A stretch of DNA of 7,317 bases, taken from an uncultured Alphaproteobacteria bacterium (GTDB taxonomy: Bacteria; Pseudomonadota; Alphaproteobacteria; RUG11792). The notes under the pieces were generated by a model. The model worked only from the letters and a program-made list of their open reading frames with translations. It was not told where the DNA came from and ran no database searches. The position numbers were made by a program, and so were the translations under genes. The stretch spans positions 1-7,317 of the forward strand of contig CAJUOM010000033.1 of the NCBI GenBank assembly GCA_910588255.1. The letters are read 5' to 3'. Within the stretch, counting starts at the first letter, position 1. Each line of letters begins with the position of its first letter. Positions 1-6,183 of this stretch are shown here, piece after piece.

Positions 1-17
1 TAAATTTTTCGTTAACT

Positions 18-70
18 ATACTTCCTTTTATTTTATGGGATATTTAGGAGGAGAGAAGGGGAGGAAGTAT
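18..70. other. Purine tract flanked by inverted repeat, upstream of fabI
   Basis: Bases 46-67 are 22 consecutive purines, strikingly G-rich for this AT-rich sequence. They include AGGAGG (46-51) and GGGGAGG (58-64), both perfect Shine-Dalgarno-like strings. An exact 9-bp inverted repeat flanks the region: ATACTTCCT (18-26) and AGGAAGTAT (62-70), extendable by T-G wobbles. The strong SD is followed at 69-74 by ATG TAA, a start codon directly followed by a stop. A 16-codon reading frame (ATG at 35, TAA at 83-85) runs through the tract but has no SD of its own. The function is unknown. It may be a leader, a ribosome-binding decoy or the tail of an upstream element. Confidence 0.4.
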
Positions 71-97
71 GTAAAAATTCCTTAAATTTCCCAAAAC

Positions 98-126
98 TTG
101 CAGATTATACTTACAGATGTTAAAAT
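98..126 (+). promoter_or_regulatory. Probable sigma-70 promoter of fabI
   Basis: TTGCAG (98-103) and TAAAAT (121-126) are separated by 17 bp. The -10 matches five of six consensus bases and the -35 matches its TTG core. Transcription would begin near 133, leaving a leader of about 25 nt before the fabI start. A competing -10-like TATACT lies at 106-111, so the exact start site is uncertain. In AT-rich DNA such matches also occur by chance. Confidence 0.5.
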
Positions 127-157
127 TAGTTAAATGTTGAAAGTATAAGGTTATGAT

Positions 158-928
158 ATGATAATGCAAGGAAAAAAGGGATTAATCATGGGCATGGCGA
201 ACAAATTTTCCATAGCTTATGGTATTTCTGAATCCTTAAAAAATCAAGGTGCTGAATTAATTTTTACTGCACAAACAGATTATTTTAAAAATAAAATCTC
301 AGATATAGCAAACGAATTTGGAGGTCATGAAGTTATTTTATGCGATGTTTCTAAGGATGGAGAAATAGAAAATGCATTTGACCAAATCTTGAAGGATATA
401 GGTCCGATAGACTTTATAGTTCATTCCATCGCCTTTTCTGATAAAAATGAATTGCTTGGAAAGTATTATAACACCTCACGTGCAAACTTTTTGAATGCTA
501 TGAACATTTCCTGTTATTCTTTCACAGAAGTTTGTAAACATTCACAAAAATTAATGCCAAACGGAGGTGGTTTGGTTACATTAACATATTACGGATCTGA
601 AAAAGTTGTTCCAAATTATAATGTTATGGCATTGGCAAAATCCGCATTGGAAACTAGCGTGAGATATTTGGCAGATGATCTTGGAGAATTCTGGATAAGA
701 GTTAACTCTATATCTGCAGGTCCAATAAAAACTCTTGCAGCTTCAGGTGTCGGTGAGTTTTCAAAAATTTTGGAATATGAAAGAAACAGATCCCCATTAA
801 AACGTAATGTTACTCAAAAAGATATAGGAGATGCTTGCACATTTCTTCTGAGCGATCTTGCTTCAGGAATTACTGGAGAAATAATACACGTCGATTGCGG
901 CTGTAATACAATAGGTGTTAAATTTTAA
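158..928 (+). CDS. fabI: Enoyl-[acyl-carrier-protein] reductase (NADH), FabI
   Basis: FabI carries out the last reduction of each type II fatty acid elongation cycle, converting trans-2-enoyl-ACP to acyl-ACP with NAD(P)H in the cytosol. The 256-aa length fits the family. The divergent SDR fold shows the N-terminal nucleotide-binding segment GKKGLIMGMANKFSIAYGI (residues 5-23). The FabI catalytic set is present: Tyr144, Tyr154 and Lys161, within TYYGSEKVVPNYNV and ALAKSALE. The substrate-loop motif ISAGPIKTLAASG (185-197) and the C-terminal GEIIHVD block follow. Ala92 occupies the position of E. coli Gly93, a residue near the triclosan site; Ala is also natural there in some FabI proteins. AAGG at 147-150, 7 nt upstream, supports the ATG at 158. 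An ATG at 164 (starting MQGKKG) is also possible. The gene is monocistronic, with its own promoter and a terminator shared with the convergent barrel pseudogene. Confidence 0.96.
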   Translation: MIMQGKKGLIMGMANKFSIAYGISESLKNQGAELIFTAQTDYFKNKISDIANEFGGHEVILCDVSKDGEIENAFDQILKDIGPIDFIVHSIAFSDKNELLGKYYNTSRANFLNAMNISCYSFTEVCKHSQKLMPNGGGLVTLTYYGSEKVVPNYNVMALAKSALETSVRYLADDLGEFWIRVNSISAGPIKTLAASGVGEFSKILEYERNRSPLKRNVTQKDIGDACTFLLSDLASGITGEIIHVDCGCNTIGVKF

Positions 929-949
929 TTTAAAATTTTATTTAGATTA

Positions 950-985
950 TTAATTAATGCATGGTAAATACCATGCATTAATTAG
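950..985. terminator. Bidirectional terminator hairpin between convergent genes
   Basis: A perfect 14-bp inverted repeat, TAATTAATGCATGG (951-964) and CCATGCATTAATTA (971-984), encloses the 6-nt loop TAAATA. A T-G wobble at 950/985 extends it. It starts 22 bp after the fabI stop and ends 9 bp from the stop of the convergent barrel gene, the expected site for a shared terminator. The tract after it on the plus strand (GTTAGTTATTT) is only moderately T-rich. Confidence 0.75.
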
Positions 986-993
986 TTAGTTAT

Positions 994-1641
994 TTAGAAC
1001 TTATATCCGAATCCGAGTTTGAATCCGTGAGCTTGATATTTCAAATCGTCAGCAACTTTGGTTTTAAATAGATAGTTATATTCAGCTTTTGCAAAAAGAT
1101 TTGGGGTGAAATCATATTTCATACCAAGCCCTGCAACAGTATGAACTTTTGTCTTTTTTAAATTTTCAGTTGAGGTTGCGTTTGAAACAGTGTTGGTTTC
1201 GGACGTGTTAAACTTATGTTTTACAACACGAGCTCCAGCAGTCAGATAAATCTCACAATCAGGAGTGATAAGATAACCGATTCTTGGCATAAATCCAAGT
1301 TGCCATTGAGTCTTCATCTGGGTTTTAACATCAATTTCATCTCCAGAGGCATTCTCATCTTTGAAAGATTTTTTGAGTTTTCCAAAAGTTGTTCCAAATT
1401 CAAAATCCATTCCGAGAACAACTGTGTCAAAATGGAAATCATATCCCAAAACACCTTCAGCTATGACTTTTGTCTTCTTAGCTTTTTTACCACCTCCTGA
1501 ATATCTTTCAAGTGATGCACCTGTGTTTGCGCCAATATAGACCCTCCATTTGAAGCAAAGGCTGTTGTTGATATAAATGCAATATTAAAAATTTAAAGAG
1601 AGATACAGATAAAAAATTTCAAAATAGTTTCTTTTTTGCAA
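994..1641 (-). pseudogene. Outer-membrane beta-barrel protein, decayed at the 5' end
   Basis: The mature part is open from about 1540 down to the stop at 994-996 and encodes a small Omp25/OmpA-like barrel. It begins VYIGANTGASLERY, passes GYDFHFDTVVLGMDFEFG and ends HGFKLGFGYKF with the C-terminal Phe of outer-membrane barrels. The signal peptide is in a different frame at 1637-1539: KKETILKFF, then a hydrophobic stretch, then STTAFAS, a good signal-peptidase site, followed by NGGS. That frame has no start codon (TGC where ATG is expected, 1640-1638), an in-frame TAA at 1595-1593, and a frame change near 1537-1542 equivalent to losing one base. In the barrel frame the only upstream start (TTG at 1641, after GAGGAA) hits TAA at 1587-1585. 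An intact copy would be about 215 aa. Internal initiation at TTG 1449 would give a 151-aa protein lacking the export signal and first strand. Sequencing error is possible, but three lesions argue for real decay. Confidence 0.82.
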
Positions 1642-1852
1642 CAATTCCTCTATGAGTCAGTAATAATAGATCAGTAAAGGTTAAATGCTTCTCTTTTCCT
1701 TAATAATCACCTTATATATTCACAAAGGCGAAGAATGTATCTTTTTAGTCACAAATTCTAATAATTGTTCTGTTTGATATGATTTTGATATGATGTAATT
1801 TGTTTAAATTGTTTTAAAATCTTTATAGATTTTTATTAAATTTAGAAATTCT
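1642..1852. other. Divergent intergenic spacer
   Basis: This AT-rich 211-bp spacer separates the dead barrel gene (-) from the porin (+). It holds the GAGGAA ribosome-binding remnant of the pseudogene (1645-1650, minus strand). A direct repeat TCAGTAA occurs at 1657-1663 and 1671-1677. The tandem repeat and candidate promoter for the porin are listed separately. I see no coding region or structured RNA here. Confidence 0.6.
1765..1794 (+). promoter_or_regulatory. Tandem 11-bp repeat overlapping candidate porin promoter
   Basis: TTTGATATGAT is repeated exactly and without a gap at 1773-1783 and 1784-1794, a spacing of about one helical turn. The second copy ends with TATGAT (1789-1794), a five-of-six -10 match. 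TTGTTC (1765-1770) stands 18 bp upstream as a possible -35. Head-to-tail sites 10-11 bp apart are typical of OmpR/PhoB-family response regulators, which often control porins. Assignment to such a regulator is inference. Transcription from here would give a leader of about 50 nt. Confidence 0.4.
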
Positions 1853-3226
1853 ATGAAAAAATTGTTACTCGCAGTGTCTATTATTGCTGCCGCATCATGT
1901 TATGCTCAATCTGATATGACACAACAATCAGCTTCTGAAGAAAAAAGTGTGAAGCAGGAAGATTCAGCAAATAAACCTCAGTTAATTATTTCAGGTTCTG
2001 CCGAAGTTCATGCAAACTTTACATCTCCGGATCATACATATTATACTGGAAATCCTAATGGATATAGAAAAACCAACAAAGATTCTTCTATGACAAGAAT
2101 TTGTGCAGGAGAAGCAAACGTCGCTTTTGAAGCAAAAGGAGCTCTTGATAATGGTATCAGGTATGGTGCGATAATCGATATCGACACAATGAAAGATGAT
2201 ACGGGTGTTGATAAGATGTATGTGAAATTTTCCAAGGATGGGTTTGGAACAATTGAAATGGGAAACGTTAAAGGTCCTGATGCGAAATTTATTTATGACG
2301 GTCAAAGATTAATTGGTGGAACTTGCGGTGTTGATGGAACAGTTGTTCATGATATCGATTATGCACCAGGTGTCGTATCTCCTGTTTATATGATTGGATA
2401 CACAAATAAAGCAACGAAAATTGCGTATTATTCTCCAAAAATCTGGGGATTCCAATTTGCAACAGCCATAACTCCTGACACAAAACAGCATGGCCACAAT
2501 GATAAAGATTGGCATGCAGGAAGTGCTTCAAACGGAAATGATAATGGTATGTTCTTAAAAGGAGATGGAAAACAAAAGCCTTCAGGAAGAAATAATATAG
2601 TGTTAGCTTTAAGTCATTCTCATGAATTTGAAAATGGGATCACAACAAAACTTTCCGGAGTTTATTTGTTTGAAGATACAAAGACTTTAGATGTTCTTAG
2701 CTATAAATTAAAATCAGGTTCTACTACAGACTATGAGAAAGTTCCTGGTGAAGATATAAAACTGAGAAAAGCAAGATCATATCACTTGAGTGCTACTGTC
2801 GGATATAAAGGATGGCAAATCGGAGCAGGATTTATAAATAACGGAAAATCAAGAACTCCAAAGAATGCTCTAGATGAGAATATTGGTAACTTCCTTTCAA
2901 CAGAAAAAGCCAATGCAGGAAGAGCTTGGAACATTGGTGCGAAATATACACTTGATGATCATTGGTCTTTCTCAACAGTTTTCCACAAAACTCAAAGAAG
3001 AGTTGATGAAGGGCAAAAGGCAAAAGGGAATATGCTAACTCTAGCTGTTGAATACAAAGTATGTGATGGTTTAATGTTGTTTACTGAATTTGATCATATT
3101 TCAACCAAATCAACAGATACTGCTTGTAGAAGATATAATATGATTTTTGATAACGTTAAAGACAAGAACGCTATTAAGAAACAAAAATGTCAATTGTTAG
3201 CAATCGGTGCTAAAGTCAGTTTTTAA
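1853..3226 (+). CDS. Outer-membrane porin (Gram-negative porin superfamily)
   Basis: This is a probable diffusion channel of the outer membrane. The 457-aa precursor has a type I signal peptide (MKKLLLAVSI then an Ala-rich core, likely cut after SCYA at residue 18). A polar, low-complexity linker follows (19-42), then the first strand LIISGSAEVHANF (44-56). Alternating barrel strands and turns typical of bacterial porins follow, including KMYVKFSKDGFGTIEMGNVK (121-140) and KIAYYSPKIWGFQFATAITP (189-208), the family's 'Y-x-SP-x-x-x-GF' signature. The chain ends IGAKVSF with a terminal Phe for BAM recognition. Five mature cysteines (84, 158, 404, 425, 446) are unusual for a porin and could allow disulfides. 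No good SD precedes the ATG (only TTTAGAAATTCT). A hairpin terminator lies just downstream. Substrate specificity cannot be read from the sequence. Confidence 0.85.
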   Translation: MKKLLLAVSIIAAASCYAQSDMTQQSASEEKSVKQEDSANKPQLIISGSAEVHANFTSPDHTYYTGNPNGYRKTNKDSSMTRICAGEANVAFEAKGALDNGIRYGAIIDIDTMKDDTGVDKMYVKFSKDGFGTIEMGNVKGPDAKFIYDGQRLIGGTCGVDGTVVHDIDYAPGVVSPVYMIGYTNKATKIAYYSPKIWGFQFATAITPDTKQHGHNDKDWHAGSASNGNDNGMFLKGDGKQKPSGRNNIVLALSHSHEFENGITTKLSGVYLFEDTKTLDVLSYKLKSGSTTDYEKVPGEDIKLRKARSYHLSATVGYKGWQIGAGFINNGKSRTPKNALDENIGNFLSTEKANAGRAWNIGAKYTLDDHWSFSTVFHKTQRRVDEGQKAKGNMLTLAVEYKVCDGLMLFTEFDHISTKSTDTACRRYNMIFDNVKDKNAIKKQKCQLLAIGAKVSF

Positions 3227-3243
3227 GTTTTTTAGATATTAGT

Positions 3244-3275
3244 GTCCGATAGCCTTTTCTATCGGGCCCATTTTC
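3244..3275 (+). terminator. Rho-independent terminator of the porin gene
   Basis: CCGATAG (3246-3252) pairs exactly with CTATCGG (3259-3265) around a 6-nt loop. The stem is extendable by T-G and G-C pairs (3245/3266, 3244/3267). CCATTTTCT follows. It sits 17 bp after the porin stop. The 3' T run is short, so termination may be partial and could let some transcription into the next gene, which starts at 3277. Confidence 0.65.
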
Positions 3276-3276
3276 T

Positions 3277-4041
3277 ATGTTAGATAATTTATTTTTAAAT
3301 TTTGTTACTTACCTTCAATATTTCCCCAGTATATTTATATCACTAGTCAATTTTATAATTTGTGTTATATTTATTTTAATTATATATAAGAAATTCGGTT
3401 ATTCTGGATTATGCGGATATATGATTTTATCTTCTGTTATTGCTAATATTCAGGTTTTATATGCAACATCATATGAACTAATCAATATGGAAGTTCTTCT
3501 TGGAACAGTGATATTTTGTTCTTCATTCCTTGCATGTGATATAGTAAACTTAAAATATGGAGAAATTAAAGCAAAACATATGCTATATTTGACTATGTTT
3601 ACGGATATATTCTTTCTGATTAATATAATACTTACCTTGGGACATAAACCAATAGATTATGCTCAATACCCAGAATTCAGTATATCAAAAGAAACAATAG
3701 ACAATAATATTGCTGCAATAAAACAGATTTTCCTTCCTGTTCCAAGGCTATTAATAGCATCTTATATTTCCTATTTTTGTTCACAACTGGTGGAAATCAA
3801 GTTTTTGAGCTTTATAAGAAAAACAAACACAATTTTAAAACATAATACAATTTTGTTTGTTTCAAATGTTTTTCTAGATACATTTATATTTACATTCTTA
3901 GGGATGTGTATTTTTGCAGCTGAACCTTTGAATTTTCAAGATTTTTGGGAAATTTCCTGCTCAGCTATATTAATAAGAATCATATGTAATTTTTTAAACA
4001 GTTTTTGTATTAAAATTACACTTAAAGAAAACAACAAATAA
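3277..4041 (+). CDS. Queuosine precursor transporter, YhhQ/VUT family
   Basis: This predicted inner-membrane importer has 254 aa and about six hydrophobic segments (near residues 17-37, 42-62, 74-92, 101-121, 152-172, 192-214). Family landmarks are present: GYSGLCGYMILSSVIANIQV (41-60), the acidic-aromatic block ACDIVNLKYGEIKAK (86-100), PRLLIASYISYFCSQLVE (156-173) and the conserved Asp in NVFLDTFIF (197-205). Members import queuine, preQ0 or preQ1 for the Q modification in tRNA anticodons. No Q-biosynthesis gene is in this window, so salvage of a host- or environment-derived precursor is inference. No SD precedes the ATG, which starts 10 bases after the porin terminator stem. Translation of a read-through or leaderless message is possible, and the next in-frame Met (residue 49) is too far into the protein. 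I assign the family with good confidence but cannot tell which precursor is carried. Confidence 0.8.
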   Translation: MLDNLFLNFVTYLQYFPSIFISLVNFIICVIFILIIYKKFGYSGLCGYMILSSVIANIQVLYATSYELINMEVLLGTVIFCSSFLACDIVNLKYGEIKAKHMLYLTMFTDIFFLINIILTLGHKPIDYAQYPEFSISKETIDNNIAAIKQIFLPVPRLLIASYISYFCSQLVEIKFLSFIRKTNTILKHNTILFVSNVFLDTFIFTFLGMCIFAAEPLNFQDFWEISCSAILIRIICNFLNSFCIKITLKENNK

Positions 4042-4084
4042 TAAAATTATTATCATTCTAAATATTTTTATAATTTAATTTGTA

Positions 4085-4113
4085 TTGATATTTTCTAAAA
4101 TTTTATATATTAT
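4085..4113 (+). promoter_or_regulatory. Sigma-70 promoter of the MFS transporter gene
   Basis: TTGATA (4085-4090) and TATTAT (4108-4113) are separated by exactly 17 bp, each matching five of six consensus bases. The predicted start is near 4120, about 26 nt before the ATG. The transporter therefore has its own promoter and need not depend on the upstream gene. Confidence 0.7.
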
Positions 4114-4115
4114 TT

Positions 4116-4140
4116 CTAACATAGACACACGTTAGGGTGT
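4116..4140 (+). promoter_or_regulatory. Dyad and SD hairpin in leader of MFS gene
   Basis: CTAAC (4116-4120) and GTTAG (4131-4135) form a dyad across the predicted transcription start. Separately, ACAC (4127-4130) and GTGT (4137-4140) form a short stem that displays GTTAGG, the Shine-Dalgarno core, in its loop. The first could be an operator; the two pairings are mutually exclusive if both are transcribed. Both arms are short, so chance is a real possibility. The SD (AGGG, 4134-4137) lies 8 nt before the ATG at 4146 and decides that start. Confidence 0.3.
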
Positions 4141-4145
4141 ATATA

Positions 4146-5372
4146 ATGAAATACAATAAAGCTGTAGTTTCAGGACATTTTGTTATAAGTTTTGATAATG
4201 TCATAAATGGTTTTTTAGCTGTTGTTATGGCTCCATTGTTTTTTGGAGAACATAACAATCCCATAATACAATTACTTTCATCATATGCAGCTTATGCGGC
4301 ACTTTTTATAACCGGCCCAATTGGAGCAATTGCTTTTGGAAGAATTGGGGATAAGTATGGACGGAAGAAATCTTTATTAATAAGTATTATAGGCATTGGA
4401 ATGCCTGTGTTTATAATAGGACTTCTTCCCACATACAAAACAATAGGCTTAATTGCCCCCTTTATGTTGATATTATTACGAATGGTTCAAGGTTTCTTCA
4501 AAGGTTCAGAATATTCAGGAGTTCTTATACATAATTATGAAACAGGTAATAAGCAAACAAGTTCTTCTGCAAATATTGTATCTTGTGGTTGTATGGGAGG
4601 ATGCGTAGCGGCATTTGTGTGTTGGGGAATAACTCAAGATGGAGCCCCAATTTGGTTTTGGAGAATTCCTTTTTTAGTCGGTGGAATTTTAGCTTTTATA
4701 ATATTTTTATTTAGAATTAGAATACAAGAAACCGATGACTATATAGAAATATTGAACAAACATCAGATTTCTGAGAATCCTATAAAAGATCTCTTAAATC
4801 ATAAACTAGAGACGGTTGTTGGAATTGCCATTAGTGCTGCATATACCAGTGTAGCCTATTCTTCCATGATATTCGGAAATAGATTATTTCAACAAGCTGG
4901 TTATTCTATTTCACAAAGTATGATATTTAGTATGTTTGATTTATTATGGATATCGATATCTATTTCTATATGTGGAAAGATTGCAGATAAAATCGGATTA
5001 GTTAGACAAATAAAGTATGGTTCTTTGTTGTTGGCCATTATGGCGTTACCTGTATGTCATTTAATATCAGGAGAGCTTACTTTAATGAAGATATATTCAT
5101 ATATGATAATAGTTACTTTCTTAAGTGCTTCGTTGGCTAGTTGTTCTGCGTCATATGTTGTAAAGTTATTTCCTCCATCTTGCAGATATTCAGGTTTTGG
5201 TATTACAGATTCTTTAGGTGCGATTATAGGTGGTTTTACCCCATTTATGATGTTACTTTTTTCATCGTTATTTAAGAGCAATTTAGGATGTTCTGTATGG
5301 ATATATATAATAACAATCCCTACTTTTATTTTAATATCCGTAATGAATAAAAGACTAGAGAAAAGAGCATAA
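4146..5372 (+). CDS. MFS transporter, metabolite:H+ symporter (MHS/ProP-like)
   Basis: This 12-TM inner-membrane carrier has 408 aa from the ATG at 4146. That start is preferred over GTG at 4137 because TTAGGG stands 8 nt upstream. The MFS motif A between TM2 and TM3 is intact (GRIGDKYGRKK, residues 65-75), with a degenerate copy in the second half (GKIADKIG, 277-284). MHS-type signatures follow: RMVQGFFKGSEYSG (112-125), FWRIPFLVGGILAFI (171-185) and LFPPSCRYSGFGI (341-353) before TM11. It resembles the ProP-like carriers common in intracellular alphaproteobacteria. It lacks the C-terminal osmosensory coiled coil of E. coli ProP, so an osmoprotectant role should not be assumed. The substrate is unknown; amino or dicarboxylic acids are typical of MHS members. 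Transcription is probably from its own promoter. It converges on lptB with a 88-bp gap. Confidence 0.87.
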   Translation: MKYNKAVVSGHFVISFDNVINGFLAVVMAPLFFGEHNNPIIQLLSSYAAYAALFITGPIGAIAFGRIGDKYGRKKSLLISIIGIGMPVFIIGLLPTYKTIGLIAPFMLILLRMVQGFFKGSEYSGVLIHNYETGNKQTSSSANIVSCGCMGGCVAAFVCWGITQDGAPIWFWRIPFLVGGILAFIIFLFRIRIQETDDYIEILNKHQISENPIKDLLNHKLETVVGIAISAAYTSVAYSSMIFGNRLFQQAGYSISQSMIFSMFDLLWISISISICGKIADKIGLVRQIKYGSLLLAIMALPVCHLISGELTLMKIYSYMIIVTFLSASLASCSASYVVKLFPPSCRYSGFGITDSLGAIIGGFTPFMMLLFSSLFKSNLGCSVWIYIITIPTFILISVMNKRLEKRA

Positions 5373-5460
5373 CTAATTAACTTACCTACACAACAAGATA
5401 AATTAACCGAAAATTATTTTTGATGCTTTTACGCAATCTTTCAGAGAATCTCTAGTTTAA
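5373..5460. other. Convergent intergenic region, no clear terminator
   Basis: This 88-bp gap lies between the stops of the MFS transporter and lptB. Only weak hairpins are visible: GATGC with GCAATC (about 5422-5438, one bulge) and AGAG with CTCT (about 5443-5453). Neither has a good T tract. Termination of the two converging transcripts may be inefficient or Rho-dependent. Confidence 0.35.
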
Positions 5461-6183
5461 TCAATAGAATTTAAAATCATCTCCAAGATATAAGGCTTTT
5501 GCATTTTGGTTGTTTGCTATCTCATAGGGTGTTCCGCTTGTTAAAATTTTTCCATTTGCTATTATATATCCTCGATCTATAACTTGCAGAGTTTCTCTGA
5601 CATTATGATCTGTAATTATTATTCCAATGTTAAGATTTTTCAAATTGCGTATAATTGAGATTATCTCATTAACAGAAATAGGATCAACACCTGAAAAGGG
5701 TTCATCTAACATTAAATAAGCCGGAGAAGTAGCCAATGCTCTTGCTATCTCAACTTTCCTTCGTTCTCCTCCTGATAAAAAAGGTGCTTTTGCTTTTCTT
5801 AAATGAGCCAGAGCGAACGAATCCAAAAGTTCATTCAATCTAGACTCTATTTGTTCTTTTGAAGAATAGGTAATTTGAAGAACTGCTTTTATATTATCCT
5901 CAACTGTAAGTCCTCGAAAAATTGAGGAATCTTGAGGTAAATATACGATTCCTGCTTTTGATCGTTCATGGATTTTTAGGTTGGTTATATCTTTATTTCC
6001 CAACCGAATTTTACTTGTATCCGCTTTAATTATACCAGTTAATATCGAAAACAACGTAGTCTTTCCTGCCCCATTTGGCCCTAATATACCAACGATCTCA
6101 CCAACATTAAATGATAAATTAATGCCTCTTAAAACTAATCTATCTTTGAAAGATTTTGTTATATTCTTTGCTTCAAAAATCAC
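5461..6183 (-). CDS. lptB: LPS export ABC transporter ATP-binding protein LptB
   Basis: LptB is the cytoplasmic ATPase of the LptB2FG complex, which extracts LPS from the inner membrane and drives it along the Lpt bridge. The 240-aa protein has all ABC elements: Walker A GPNGAGKTT (35-43), Q-loop Gln84 in YLPQD, signature LSGGE (136-140), Walker B YLMLDEP (156-162, Glu161), D-loop SGVD (164-167) and switch His193 in TDHN. The C-terminal YLGDDFKF is characteristic of LptB rather than of amino-acid ABC ATPases. The start is GTG (6183-6181), overlapping the lptA stop in the string GTGA, so translation is probably coupled to lptA. Upstream lptC and lptA confirm the identity. In many alphaproteobacteria lptB is followed by rpoN; here it faces a convergent transporter gene instead. 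LptF and LptG must be encoded elsewhere. Confidence 0.96.
   Translation of the reverse strand: MIFEAKNITKSFKDRLVLRGINLSFNVGEIVGILGPNGAGKTTLFSILTGIIKADTSKIRLGNKDITNLKIHERSKAGIVYLPQDSSIFRGLTVEDNIKAVLQITYSSKEQIESRLNELLDSFALAHLRKAKAPFLSGGERRKVEIARALATSPAYLMLDEPFSGVDPISVNEIISIIRNLKNLNIGIIITDHNVRETLQVIDRGYIIANGKILTSGTPYEIANNQNAKALYLGDDFKFY

Noticed and set aside
1216..1500. 94-aa open frame on the plus strand
   Set aside because: It lies antisense to the barrel coding frame, which has clear outer-membrane protein features. There is no SD or recognisable domain.
1864..1910. Lipobox-like AASC in the porin signal peptide, suggesting a lipoprotein
   Set aside because: The -3 position is Ala rather than Leu, a better type I site follows at CYA/QS, and the protein is a transmembrane barrel.
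1991..3023. Several 63-104 aa minus-strand frames inside the porin gene
   Set aside because: They are shadows of the porin reading frame with Cys/His/Ile-rich, low-quality translations and no ribosome-binding sites.
3227..3276. preQ1 riboswitch upstream of the queuosine-precursor importer
   Set aside because: The only structure is one hairpin. The A-rich tail and pseudoknot-forming loop of preQ1-I are absent, and 50 bp leaves no room for a preQ1-II or preQ1-III fold alongside it.
5057..5281. 74-aa minus-strand frame inside the MFS gene
   Set aside because: It is antisense to conserved TM10-TM11 and the RYSGFGI motif of the transporter. No start signal is visible.
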